64,000 bases of DNA from Hoeflea sp. IMCC20628 (GTDB taxonomy: Bacteria > Pseudomonadota > Alphaproteobacteria > Rhizobiales > Rhizobiaceae). The stretch spans positions 4,227,662 to 4,291,661 of the forward strand of contig NZ_CP011479.1 of assembly GCF_001011155.1 (NCBI RefSeq). Reading direction: 5' to 3'. A model generated the notes under the pieces. It saw only the letters and a list, made by a program, of their open reading frames with translations, made no database searches and had not been told where the DNA came from. Made by a program: the position numbers and the translations under genes. This document shows positions 17,616 through 26,474 of this stretch, piece after piece. How positions within the stretch are numbered: the stretch's first letter is position 1; each line of letters begins with the position of its first letter.

Positions 17616-19604
17616 TCACAATGTCTTCAGGTACTCGACAAGCTCCCACTTTTCTGCTTCCGACAACGCGTCCGTTCCATATTCATGCCCGGAATTGTAG
17701 TTCCCGGGCACCGGCGCTCCATCGGTATCGTACACGCGATACTCGAACGGCGCGGTGATCCGGCCGTCAGCCGCCTGATGAACGGGTTCCGGCCCGGTTT
17801 TGAAGCCGATCCTGACCGGATCAAATTCACGGCTGCCGACGTGAAAGACAGAGGGTCTGTCGCCAGGTCCCGGCGTGCTCATCTCCTCTTCACTGTCAAG
17901 CACAAGGCGAAGTGGAGATGGCAGCAAGAGATCATAAAGCGTCGGCACCGACCCATTGTGCAGATAGGGCGCGGTCGCCCATATGCCGTTGAGCGGGCGC
18001 GCCTTGTAGACAAGCACGCTTTCATCAGGCTCCCTGGTCGCCTCCGGAGAGGTCAGACAGGCGCGCGCAAGCTCCTTCTTGCGCTGGTCTTTCACGCCCG
18101 GCAGATAGGTTTTCCCATCCACCGCCTCCTCAGCCGCACGGCGCCAGAAAAACGCCTGATCAAAGACATCGTCAAAGAACTTGCCGGCCAGTTCATCAAC
18201 CTTGCCGATGACAGCGCCCACGGCGGCGTTGGTGAGCATATTCCGGGTGAAGTCGGGGCTGTCGATGGGTTCGCCCTGGATCATGAACGGGCGGCGCCCT
18301 TCGTAATTGCCGGCATTGGCCTGATGCATGAACGTATTGCAGGCAAGCGACATGTCCGTGCCGCTGCTCAGAAGACTGCTCATCTTGGCCTTGATCGGCG
18401 TTCTGGTGTCATCCCAGGCAAGTTTTTCATGGCATTGAGCACACTCGGCTTCAAAATGAACCTGGCCGCGCTCCGCTTTGGTCCAGTCGATCTTCGGCAG
18501 GATGTCCTCCGGCCACCGGGGAGATTTCAACCGCGCCAGCTGCCGTTCGAGATCGATCATTTCCGCGGCCCGCAGGCTTGACCGGTAGCCCAGCAGACCG
18601 GATTTCCATTTCGGGCTGATCTCGACATGGGCAAACACACCGATGACTTCCGAGGTGTTGCGCACCAGCGCACCGATGTCGGTTTGCTTGCCGAGGATCG
18701 ACAGATTGAGGATGTTGCGGGCGATGCCGTTCCACTGCACCTTGTCCTGTTGCGAGGTATTCCAGATGAAAGGATAGCTTGAGGGCGCATCGGATTTGAG
18801 CGCATCCTCAAGTTCAGGCCCGCCACCGATAATGGCGACCTTGTTGAGAATGTGCCCTTGCGCATCAAGGCGCCCGAAGCCCGAGCGGAATTCACGGCCA
18901 TTGCGTTGCTGCAACAGTGTCTGCCAGGCAATCTGTTCGGCGAGTTGCAGCCGGAGACTGCGCCGGGACTCCACACTGAGGTCGGCCTGCAGAACCGCGC
19001 GTGCAAAGCGGTCGAACTTGGCGTCGTCGTCATGGGTCATGACCAGAGCGTCGAGCAAACCCTCCAGAAGTCCCTGGAAATCGGCGAGGGTTGGCGCGCC
19101 TTCCACCCTGATCGTCTTGCCTTCAAACACAATGTCGTTGGTGTGGCAGGCAGAACAGGTCATCCCCACCCAGGGCTTGCGCATGACAAATGCATTGCAG
19201 GTCTCCGGAAACCGCTCACACATGAGATCGGCTTTGCTGCTGTCGTCCTGGTCGACAGCAAAACCGACAGGCAGCCCGTGCGGGTTGCCATCACCGGGCG
19301 GCGACGGCAGGTATCCATACCTGGAAAAATTGTCTTCGGAGAAAAAGCCGGCTGTGTTTGCCGATTGCTCGAGCGCCAGCGCCCAACTGAGCGGCAGCAG
19401 ACGCGACCCCTGCGAAGTCGAGTACCACCAGGACCTTTCCTTCTCGTTCCAGCCCTGCTCCAGACAGGTGATTGCACCTGTGGAGCAAACGCCGCTGTCT
19501 CGCGCCTCGACACTCGCCGGTGCCAAGGAAACCAGCACGAAGCCGAGCACCACCAGAAACGGCCGGCAACACCGCACCATTGCTTCAGTTGGACCCTGTG
19601 CCAT
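17616..19604 (-). CDS. Di-haem cytochrome c peroxidase-like (RoxA-like) secreted protein
   Basis: 662 residues from the ATG at 19604, which has a G-rich ribosome site. The frame is open to 19622, and an ATG at 19580 just after the upstream stop is also possible. A hydrophobic signal segment (FLVVLGFVLVSLAPASVEA) precedes two haem c motifs, CSACH near residue 150 and CAQCH near 395. The N-terminal RSWWYSTSQGSRLLPLSW and the PHGLPVGF region resemble RoxA-like di-haem proteins more than classical MauG/CcpA; that placement is from memory and tentative. It overlaps the serine protease gene and is the last gene of the luxR-subtilisin-trypsin run. It may be an extracellular or periplasmic oxidase; the substrate is unknown. 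Confidence 0.75.
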   Translation of the reverse strand: MAQGPTEAMVRCCRPFLVVLGFVLVSLAPASVEARDSGVCSTGAITCLEQGWNEKERSWWYSTSQGSRLLPLSWALALEQSANTAGFFSEDNFSRYGYLPSPPGDGNPHGLPVGFAVDQDDSSKADLMCERFPETCNAFVMRKPWVGMTCSACHTNDIVFEGKTIRVEGAPTLADFQGLLEGLLDALVMTHDDDAKFDRFARAVLQADLSVESRRSLRLQLAEQIAWQTLLQQRNGREFRSGFGRLDAQGHILNKVAIIGGGPELEDALKSDAPSSYPFIWNTSQQDKVQWNGIARNILNLSILGKQTDIGALVRNTSEVIGVFAHVEISPKWKSGLLGYRSSLRAAEMIDLERQLARLKSPRWPEDILPKIDWTKAERGQVHFEAECAQCHEKLAWDDTRTPIKAKMSSLLSSGTDMSLACNTFMHQANAGNYEGRRPFMIQGEPIDSPDFTRNMLTNAAVGAVIGKVDELAGKFFDDVFDQAFFWRRAAEEAVDGKTYLPGVKDQRKKELARACLTSPEATREPDESVLVYKARPLNGIWATAPYLHNGSVPTLYDLLLPSPLRLVLDSEEEMSTPGPGDRPSVFHVGSREFDPVRIGFKTGPEPVHQAADGRITAPFEYRVYDTDGAPVPGNYNSGHEYGTDALSEAEKWELVEYLKTL

Positions 19605-20832
19605 CAACACTACCCCCCGCATCAGGACTGCTTCCCGCGTCCACGCCTATATTGATTTGAGTGTCAGGCCCGGCGTCAGCCGGCGGTTCCGGCACAGGTT
19701 GCACCGGCGAAAGCAGCGTCCTGACCAGTTCCATCCGAACCGCCCGGTTGGACCGGCTGTAGCGGCCGGAAATATCCCGTCCCCAATGGTGCAATCCGAC
19801 CACTTCACCCGAAACATTGAAGACAGGCGAGCCTGATGAACCACCAAGCGTGTCGCACATATGGGCAAAGTCAGACCGGGATTGACGGCCGGGCGATATG
19901 CTTTCGAAGACAGTGCAGTCGCTATCGGAAATCTGCTTTGGCTCACCTGCCGGGTGCTGGATGATGAAAAGCCGCTCGCCGTCCTGGGCCGGCTGGTCTG
20001 CCAGAGGCAGGCTGTTCCACCGTTTGCCGGGTTCACCGGCCAGTTCCAGCACCGCGGTGTCGAGCTCGACATTGACCGTCCGCACATTGAGGCAATCATA
20101 TTGCTCCATGCCCGGAATTTGGCCGATGCGGTTATATTCATAGCCGAAAATTACCTTGGTGTTGGCGCAGGCCTCCTGATCGGCCACACAATGTTCGTTG
20201 GTCACCAAGGTGCTGTCGTCGACAAGAAATCCGGTACAGACATAGCGCTTCGGCCCATTGGGGGTGTTCTTGATCATGGAGAGCTTGGCGACGGCGCCGC
20301 TCACCCGCGATACAGTGTCGAGCAGGTCACCACCATATTCGTAAAGATGCTGGCGCTGGTCTTGTCCGATGATGGATTCGAGCACCATTCCCCTGCGGTC
20401 GAAACTTATCGATTTCAGCTCGAAGCTGAGAGAGCCATTGCGGTTGCCGTAGACAGACACACCCAGAGACTGGCCACGACCGATATTGGTCCAAAGTGCT
20501 GTTCTTCCGGCAAGCATCTCCGGGGTCAGTGTCTGAACATTGGCGCCGTTGGCGTCGACAATTTCAATCTCGAAATACTCATCCGCATCAAAGCTGATGT
20601 TCTCGAACCGGAGCTGAACGCCGGACGCGCCGGCTCTGAGGAAAGACTGCGCCCATTGCGCCGCTCCGCGGACTTGCTCGGTCCCCGATTCCTCGGGCGA
20701 CGGCGGAAACCGGACCTCCAAAGTCTCGACGACGCCTTCGAGATGAGCCACCGACACCGGCGGTGGAGCATTCTGCGCGACCACTGGCACTGTCGAAAAC
20801 AAGGTTGCGATGAGCAGTATCCGAAATCTCAT
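19585..20832 (-). CDS. Secreted trypsin-like serine protease (S1 family)
   Basis: 415 residues with a signal peptide (cleavage near VVAQ-NA). Residues about 25-160 form a beta-rich N-terminal region with no clear family. The protease domain follows with triad His214 (TNEHC), Asp258 (ELDTAVLEL) and Ser333 (GGSSGSPVF), the glutamyl-endopeptidase-like GxSGSP form. The C-terminal 45 residues are Pro/Ala/Asp/Gly-rich and probably disordered. Its 3' end overlaps the cytochrome gene, and it lies 30 bp after the subtilisin gene, so the three are translated from one message. Confidence 0.9.
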   Translation of the reverse strand: MRFRILLIATLFSTVPVVAQNAPPPVSVAHLEGVVETLEVRFPPSPEESGTEQVRGAAQWAQSFLRAGASGVQLRFENISFDADEYFEIEIVDANGANVQTLTPEMLAGRTALWTNIGRGQSLGVSVYGNRNGSLSFELKSISFDRRGMVLESIIGQDQRQHLYEYGGDLLDTVSRVSGAVAKLSMIKNTPNGPKRYVCTGFLVDDSTLVTNEHCVADQEACANTKVIFGYEYNRIGQIPGMEQYDCLNVRTVNVELDTAVLELAGEPGKRWNSLPLADQPAQDGERLFIIQHPAGEPKQISDSDCTVFESISPGRQSRSDFAHMCDTLGGSSGSPVFNVSGEVVGLHHWGRDISGRYSRSNRAVRMELVRTLLSPVQPVPEPPADAGPDTQINIGVDAGSSPDAGGSVDGTGSN

Positions 20833-20862
20833 AACTTGCCCTCCTATGGTTGTCTCATCCGC

Positions 20863-23208
20863 CTAACGGGTGGTTACAATCAGGTCCGCGATCTCGCTCA
20901 TCGGAAATTTCTGCAGAAACTCCGGCTTGCGCTCACCACACTCTTCCGAAACCGTGGCTGGCAGGAACCGGGCAATGCGATCAAGATGTTCCGGGACCAC
21001 CTGAAAAGTTCCGCGATGAAGCCGGTTGTTTTTCTCGTACATGATGAGGTGCCAATCCAGCCGGGCATTGTAGTGAAAGCGCCGGAGAGCGTCCTTGTCG
21101 ATGAAAACCAGGCCGCCTTCGCCCACTGTCCAGTTGGCCTGCAACTGGCTGGCATTGGTCAGGTCGGTGAACGTGCCGTCCATGCGGCAGCCATCAGACA
21201 GTTCCACGTGATCGACACCGAATTGCATCACCCGGTCCATGTCGATCATGGTGGCATTGGCATAATCGAGAAGCGTATCATCCAGTTTGGCGGTCGTGAT
21301 CAACTGGGTGTAGATATCATCCACATCGCGCATGCCGCGCCGGATCAAATGGCCCACCACCGCGGCAACGATGGGGGCTGCCTGGGACGTGCCCGACAAC
21401 GGGCCGACCATTCCGTCACCAACGGTCGAAATCAGATTCGATCCAATGGCACCGATGTCATGATAGCGGTACCCGGCATTGCTCTGGTCAAGAAGCTTGA
21501 GACGGCCGTCCGCATCCACATCCAGTCCGACGACGGAAATGACATTCCTGCTCTCGATGCAGGCCGGGCTGATGCTGCAACCGGCGCGCTCGTTGTAGTT
21601 GCCGGCCGCGACGATAAACGGAATGGATTTTGCGTCCTGAATAATTGCCTTCTCGAGCAATCCTGCCTCGGCCTTGTTCCAGGCAACGCTCATATTGACG
21701 GCATCCACGTCCCACCACGAAAACAGATTGACCGCTTCCAGCAGGGCCTTCATGGCCGGCTCGTTGGGGCTCATCGCCCCGTCCGGATTGGGCACATGAA
21801 TGATGGTGACGGGCGGCAGGCCTCCCGGGGGAGCCTGTGTCTGACCGCCAAGGCTGAGCAGTTCGACCAGCATGCCGAGCGTATGGGTGCCGTGACTTTT
21901 CTCCGCAAGCGGGTGCTCGTTGAGCAGTCCGCAGTCCGCACCGGCCGTATCATCGGGCGCTTCGCCTTCTGCCACTGTCTCAGTGCCGGTTGTCAGCGAG
22001 GCATTGACAGCTTCAGCGCCATTGTCCGGATCGAGAGTGCCGGCAGTTTCGGGCGCCGGCTCCAGCGGCTTGATTTCCTCGAGGATCCTCTTCTCCAGGT
22101 TCCAGCGCATCAGGTGCACCTTGCCCTTGAAGGCGCAATGATTGAGGTCCGCTTCCCCGTCGATATGGGCGATCGTGACGGGCTTGAGATTTTCGCCGTC
22201 CTTCCAGGGCGTTCGCATTTGCCCCGCCTTGTTGACAATCTCCATCCACCGAAGCTTGGCCTGGTTGTTCTGTTTGAAGGACGCAGATTGCAGCCGCAGC
22301 TTCTGTTCCACGATCACGTTTTCCGACAGGGAATCGAATGCCCTGCCGTAAGCGCCCGAATCAAACGACTCGATGGTGAAATTGGCTTCGATGATCGGGA
22401 TCGCAACCATCTTGACTTCGGAACCCGCCGCGCCGAATTTTCGAAGCGCATTGGGAGAAGCCAGCTTCGAGAACATCTCAGGATCAACCTTGCCGTCATC
22501 GACATACTGGATGATCTCGGGCGGGCGGTTTGCCCATCCTTGCTGGACATCGCTGCCAGCACAGGATTCATGGATGGCGAACGCCTTGCGGCACCAGAGC
22601 TGCGCGAGGTCCGAAGTCTTGACGATGGCAATGTCATTGACCTGGCTCGCGAGCTCGGAGGCTTGTCGCGTGCCGACTTCATAGGACAATCGCATATCGA
22701 TATCGGGAAGATAGATGGTCGCGCCAGGCCAGGCTTTTGACCAATCCACCCCATCCTGTTTGGAGGCCTTGCCGCGCACAGAACAGATGTCGGGATTGAG
22801 CGTGCACAGCAGCACCTCGACATTGTACGGGGTGCGTCCCTCAAGCCAGGATGGCCAGATGCCGCTTCTGATCATGACATCGGTGGGATTTTCGCCAGCA
22901 AGAATGATGGCCCGTTTGGTCTTCAGCGCTGTGTTCTCAGAGAGGGTCAGATAGAGTTTGGCAAGCGCGGCCTGGACCGCATCCTTGCTGACAACCTCGG
23001 TGCGCCAGAAAGCCTGCCTGGATGCGTCTGCGAAATCCGGGGCTATCATCCTGCCGCCGGTCTCCTGCGCCACAGCCCCTGCGGATGCTGACGCCGATGC
23101 GGCGCAAATCAAACCGGCAAGGACTGTCATCCGGCTGAAAACCGCCGTCCTGCGACGGTCGGGGGCAATTCGGTATTGCCTGTCAAACGGTGAAACCATT
23201 CCGGGCAT
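20863..23208 (-). CDS. Secreted subtilisin-like serine protease (S8 family)
   Basis: 781 residues from the ATG at 23208, which has GGAGG five bases upstream. A 26-residue basic N-terminus precedes a hydrophobic signal segment (MTVLAGLICAASASASAGAVA). Residues about 50-340 are an N-terminal region of unknown fold. The S8 domain carries Asp350 (IAHIDGEAD), His439 (KSHGTH), Asn537 (AAGNYN) and Ser608 (SGTSQAAP). An acidic insert rich in Glu/Asp/Thr (about 385-425) separates the Asp and His motifs. It has no six-cysteine module. It lies 21 bp downstream of the LuxR-type gene. Confidence 0.93.
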   Translation of the reverse strand: MPGMVSPFDRQYRIAPDRRRTAVFSRMTVLAGLICAASASASAGAVAQETGGRMIAPDFADASRQAFWRTEVVSKDAVQAALAKLYLTLSENTALKTKRAIILAGENPTDVMIRSGIWPSWLEGRTPYNVEVLLCTLNPDICSVRGKASKQDGVDWSKAWPGATIYLPDIDMRLSYEVGTRQASELASQVNDIAIVKTSDLAQLWCRKAFAIHESCAGSDVQQGWANRPPEIIQYVDDGKVDPEMFSKLASPNALRKFGAAGSEVKMVAIPIIEANFTIESFDSGAYGRAFDSLSENVIVEQKLRLQSASFKQNNQAKLRWMEIVNKAGQMRTPWKDGENLKPVTIAHIDGEADLNHCAFKGKVHLMRWNLEKRILEEIKPLEPAPETAGTLDPDNGAEAVNASLTTGTETVAEGEAPDDTAGADCGLLNEHPLAEKSHGTHTLGMLVELLSLGGQTQAPPGGLPPVTIIHVPNPDGAMSPNEPAMKALLEAVNLFSWWDVDAVNMSVAWNKAEAGLLEKAIIQDAKSIPFIVAAGNYNERAGCSISPACIESRNVISVVGLDVDADGRLKLLDQSNAGYRYHDIGAIGSNLISTVGDGMVGPLSGTSQAAPIVAAVVGHLIRRGMRDVDDIYTQLITTAKLDDTLLDYANATMIDMDRVMQFGVDHVELSDGCRMDGTFTDLTNASQLQANWTVGEGGLVFIDKDALRRFHYNARLDWHLIMYEKNNRLHRGTFQVVPEHLDRIARFLPATVSEECGERKPEFLQKFPMSEIADLIVTTR

Positions 23209-23229
23209 GACAACCTCCATGCGAAGAGC

Positions 23230-24438
23230 CTAAATGCGAGTCTCCACCACTTCATCCCCAGAAATGGTGATGGCAGACTCCACAAAAACCTGTGGACTGA
23301 AACCCGTCGCCATGCGGATGAGCTGCGCCCGATTTTGTGTCATGGTTTTCGAAAGCAGCGTTTTGACCTGGGTGTAGATTGTTTCGGGCGAACGATTGCG
23401 CTGCTCCGATATCTGCGCGTTGGTCATGCCGTCGGCGATCATCGCAAGCACGGCTTCTTCCGAGGGCGTGAGAGAAAACACCTGCGCCAGATACCGGGTA
23501 TCCACGCTGTACTTCTGACTTGTATCCAGACTGAAAAGCACGAATCCGTTCAGATTGGTCTCGCCGATAATGTTGCCCGAAAAAAGCGGACAGACTTCAA
23601 TGCAAAGTGCGGCTTCATCTTGCCTGAGCGGATGAAGCACCGCCTCCTTGCGTGGGCGCCCGCCAAACTTGCCGTGCTGCTCGACGCCTGAAAACAGTGT
23701 ATCGAGCTCGGCCCTGACTTTCGGATCGTTGGCAACAAGCCGTCCATGTGCGTTGAGCGCAAAAGCAGTGTGCACTTCAAGCTGCCGGTCAAATTCGACA
23801 TTCTTGAAGACAATTCCGCCATTCGTCGAAAGGATGCAAATGCCGATGCGAAAGTGGTTGAAAGTCTCAAGCAGGGCTTTCTCCGCGCCGATCACGCGGG
23901 TGGTCTGACGGCCCATATCAAGCGCCTTTGCGATATGCGGCATGATCGTGTTGATGGCCTGCAGACGTTCGCCCGTTGGCAATCCGGCTCGTCGCGAGAA
24001 CTGCATGGCAAAGCGGTCTGAATAAAGATGATCCTTGTTGAGCAGAGCACCAGCCCGGAAGGAAATGCCGTAATTCGCCATCATCTTGGCATTCGGCCGG
24101 CTATCGATCACCGCACGCGTGGGGCCCAGAACAGTATCGGGTATCAGTTCAATGCCATCTGTGAGCTGGGAATATTCGGCAAATATCCTCTGATCCCTGA
24201 GTTCCTGCTTGTTGAACAGACGGAGATACTCGTCGACAAGAACACGCTCGTAGTTGGATGTATTGTATGTCGCGCAAACGGAGGGAGTATGGACTGAAGT
24301 GGAGATGTCAAACACGAATGCGCCGCGCGCATCCACAAGCTCTGCGACCTTGTCGAGGATGTCCGGCCAGCGTTCCGGCTCCATTGCTGCATCGTAAATC
24401 GACAGAATGAGGCTTTGCGTATCCGGTAAATTTTGCAC
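23230..24438 (-). CDS. LuxR-type HTH transcriptional regulator
   Basis: 402 residues from GTG 24438 with GGAGG five bases upstream; a TTG at 24450 overlaps that ribosome site. The C-terminal GerE-type HTH is at about 330-390 (LTPSEEAVLAMIADGMTNAQISEQ, then SPETIYTQVKTLLSK). The N-terminal 320 residues do not look like an autoinducer-binding or receiver domain and may be a PAS-like sensor. It is first in the run with the S8 and S1 proteases and the cytochrome, so it probably controls them. Its own signal is unknown. Confidence 0.88.
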   Translation of the reverse strand: MQNLPDTQSLILSIYDAAMEPERWPDILDKVAELVDARGAFVFDISTSVHTPSVCATYNTSNYERVLVDEYLRLFNKQELRDQRIFAEYSQLTDGIELIPDTVLGPTRAVIDSRPNAKMMANYGISFRAGALLNKDHLYSDRFAMQFSRRAGLPTGERLQAINTIMPHIAKALDMGRQTTRVIGAEKALLETFNHFRIGICILSTNGGIVFKNVEFDRQLEVHTAFALNAHGRLVANDPKVRAELDTLFSGVEQHGKFGGRPRKEAVLHPLRQDEAALCIEVCPLFSGNIIGETNLNGFVLFSLDTSQKYSVDTRYLAQVFSLTPSEEAVLAMIADGMTNAQISEQRNRSPETIYTQVKTLLSKTMTQNRAQLIRMATGFSPQVFVESAITISGDEVVETRI

Positions 24439-25034
24439 CTGGTCCTCCAATGACTTGGATTGCAGGGTTCTATCCCTGTCTTTAGCTTAACTGCCCCCAC
24501 TTTGTTGATTATGTTTTATAACACCTGACCCATGTGGCTGCAAAGTTCCTGAATTCTCGGTTAGCAATTTGCTCCACCGACCGGTGCTATGCGGAGAAGA
24601 GAACGTCCCCCGTGGCAGGGAATGTAGCGGAGTTGCGTGTCAGGTTCATGCTGTTCACGGTCATTCCAAGAGCACGATATATTCCCCGCCCGGCTCACCA
24701 TATGCACGAAACTCAAGCACCCAAAGCCAAAGCGCTCCGCGTGACACAGCGCGATATCATCTTTGTGCCAGCGCAAGCACATAGAGATAATCTGGGCTAG
24801 AGGATGAGCTGCTACCCCACTCTGCCTCTTTGCTACCATCGCATCTGATCGGAGTTTAGTGTGAACTACACAACCACAGCATGCACGGCGATCCAGATCT
24901 GAGCAAGGTTTTGATAACCACACTGGCAAAAACCGACGTTCCAGGCGGCTGGAATCTTTGAAACACGATGCCTTTTACCGGAAATGAAGTGTTTGTGTCC
25001 TATGCCGGATCGGACTGAAGCAGGGAGCCCGATC
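24439..25034. other. Divergent intergenic region
   Basis: About 600 bp between the luxR-type gene and the HAD-UbiA gene. Base composition is lower in GC near 24490-24530, a plausible promoter for the protease operon. Open frames here do not resemble known proteins; no repeat or RNA recognised. Confidence 0.45.
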
Positions 25035-26474
25035 ATGGATGCTGTGAGCGACAACCGGCACGTGCCGCTTTGTATTGATCTTGATGGAACGTTGATCACC
25101 ACCGACACCCTTTGGGAAGGGCTGGTCTCGGTGCTGATACGCCGCCCATGGCTGATCTTTGCGGTTGTTGCCTGGGCTATGTCCGGCAAGGCGGTGCTCA
25201 AGCGCGAAGTCGCGGCCCGCTACCAGAACACGGGTGGCGACTGGCCCTACCGCGCCGAGGTGATTGAACGGATCCAGTTTGCCCGCAATGCCGGTCAGCC
25301 GGTCTGGCTGGTGACTGGTGCGGCCGAATCCACAGCCAAGGCCATTGCCGCCCATCTTGGCTTGTTTGACCGTGTCCTGCACTCCTCCGACTCAGAGAAC
25401 CTGACATCCCGCCGCAAACGTGAGCGCCTTGTCGCTCTGTGTGGCGATGGCGGTTTCGATTACGCCGGCAACAGCCATGATGATGTCACGGTTTTCGATG
25501 CGGCACGGCGCGCCATCATCGTGGCGCCAGACAAAGCCGCCAGACGCTGGGGCCGAAAGCACGACGCCGAAGTGTTGCCGCTGGCCCGGGTCTCGCCGCT
25601 GACGATTTTCAAGTCCATCCGTGTGCACCAGTGGCTCAAGAACGTCCTGATCGCGGTTCCGCTGGTGCTCAATCACGAATATGCGGTTGCAGGCCTGGTC
25701 TTTGCGGTCTTTGCTGCCTTCTTCTCGTTCAGTTTCCTGGCGTCCGCGGTCTATATCATCAATGACATTGCCGATCTCGCCAACGACCGCAAGCATCCGC
25801 GCAAGCGGCTGCGTCCGCTGGCCAGCGGCGCGGTGTCGATTCCGGTGATCAGTGCCGTAGCAGTCGTGCTGGTCGTGGCTTCGGTCGGGCTGGCCAGCCT
25901 GTTGCCGCCACAGTTCTGGGGCGTTTTGTGCCTCTATGCGGTGATCACCACTGCCTATACCTTTGTGCTCAAGCGCAAGCTGCTGGTGGATGTCTTCACT
26001 CTGGCCGGGCTGTACACCGTGCGCATCATCGCAGGTGCGGCGGCCACCGGCGTTGATCTTTCGTTCTGGTTGCTGGCGTTCTCGATCTTCTTTTTCCTCA
26101 GCCTTGCGCTGGTCAAGCGATTTGTCGAACTCGATGAACTGGCCGACGATGATGCGATGCAATTAACCGGTCGCAGCTATATGGGCTGTGACAAGGACAT
26201 GATTGGACAGGCCGGGGTCGCCTCGGCGTTCTCGGCGGCGATGGTTCTGGCGCTCTATGTCGACAGCAAGGAAGTTGCCTCGATGTATCCGCAGCCGGCG
26301 CTGCTGTGGCCGCTGTGCCCGCTGATTCTCTACATGCTGCTCAGGATCTGGGTTCTCGCACGGCGGTCGCAGATGCATGAGGATCCGGTGGTGTTCATCA
26401 TGCGTGACTGGCGCAGCCAGATGACCACGGTCGCTGGTGCCTGCCTTGTCTTCCTGGCGACATGGAAGATGTGA
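25035..26474 (+). CDS. HAD phosphatase-UbiA prenyltransferase fusion (DPPR synthase-like)
   Basis: 479 residues from the ATG at 25035 with GGGAG seven bases upstream; the frame is open to 24984 without a good site. Residues 1-185 are a HAD domain with the DxDGT motif at 15-19 (CIDLDGTL) and GNSHDD later. Residues 190-479 are a UbiA-type membrane domain with about eight to nine helices and the Asp-rich motif NDIADLANDRKHPRKRLRP at about 243-261. That motif closely resembles the mycobacterial decaprenyl-phosphate phosphoribosyltransferase. By analogy the UbiA part transfers 5-phosphoribose from PRPP to polyprenyl phosphate and the HAD part would remove the 5-phosphate. The DprE1-like gene overlaps its end, which supports this pathway. 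Confidence 0.87.
   Translation: MDAVSDNRHVPLCIDLDGTLITTDTLWEGLVSVLIRRPWLIFAVVAWAMSGKAVLKREVAARYQNTGGDWPYRAEVIERIQFARNAGQPVWLVTGAAESTAKAIAAHLGLFDRVLHSSDSENLTSRRKRERLVALCGDGGFDYAGNSHDDVTVFDAARRAIIVAPDKAARRWGRKHDAEVLPLARVSPLTIFKSIRVHQWLKNVLIAVPLVLNHEYAVAGLVFAVFAAFFSFSFLASAVYIINDIADLANDRKHPRKRLRPLASGAVSIPVISAVAVVLVVASVGLASLLPPQFWGVLCLYAVITTAYTFVLKRKLLVDVFTLAGLYTVRIIAGAAATGVDLSFWLLAFSIFFFLSLALVKRFVELDELADDDAMQLTGRSYMGCDKDMIGQAGVASAFSAAMVLALYVDSKEVASMYPQPALLWPLCPLILYMLLRIWVLARRSQMHEDPVVFIMRDWRSQMTTVAGACLVFLATWKM

Noticed and set aside
19861-22740. A 959-residue open frame on the plus strand
   Set aside because: It lies antisense to the S8 and S1 protease genes, has no family-like motifs and arises from codon bias in GC-rich DNA; the minus-strand proteins have complete catalytic triads.
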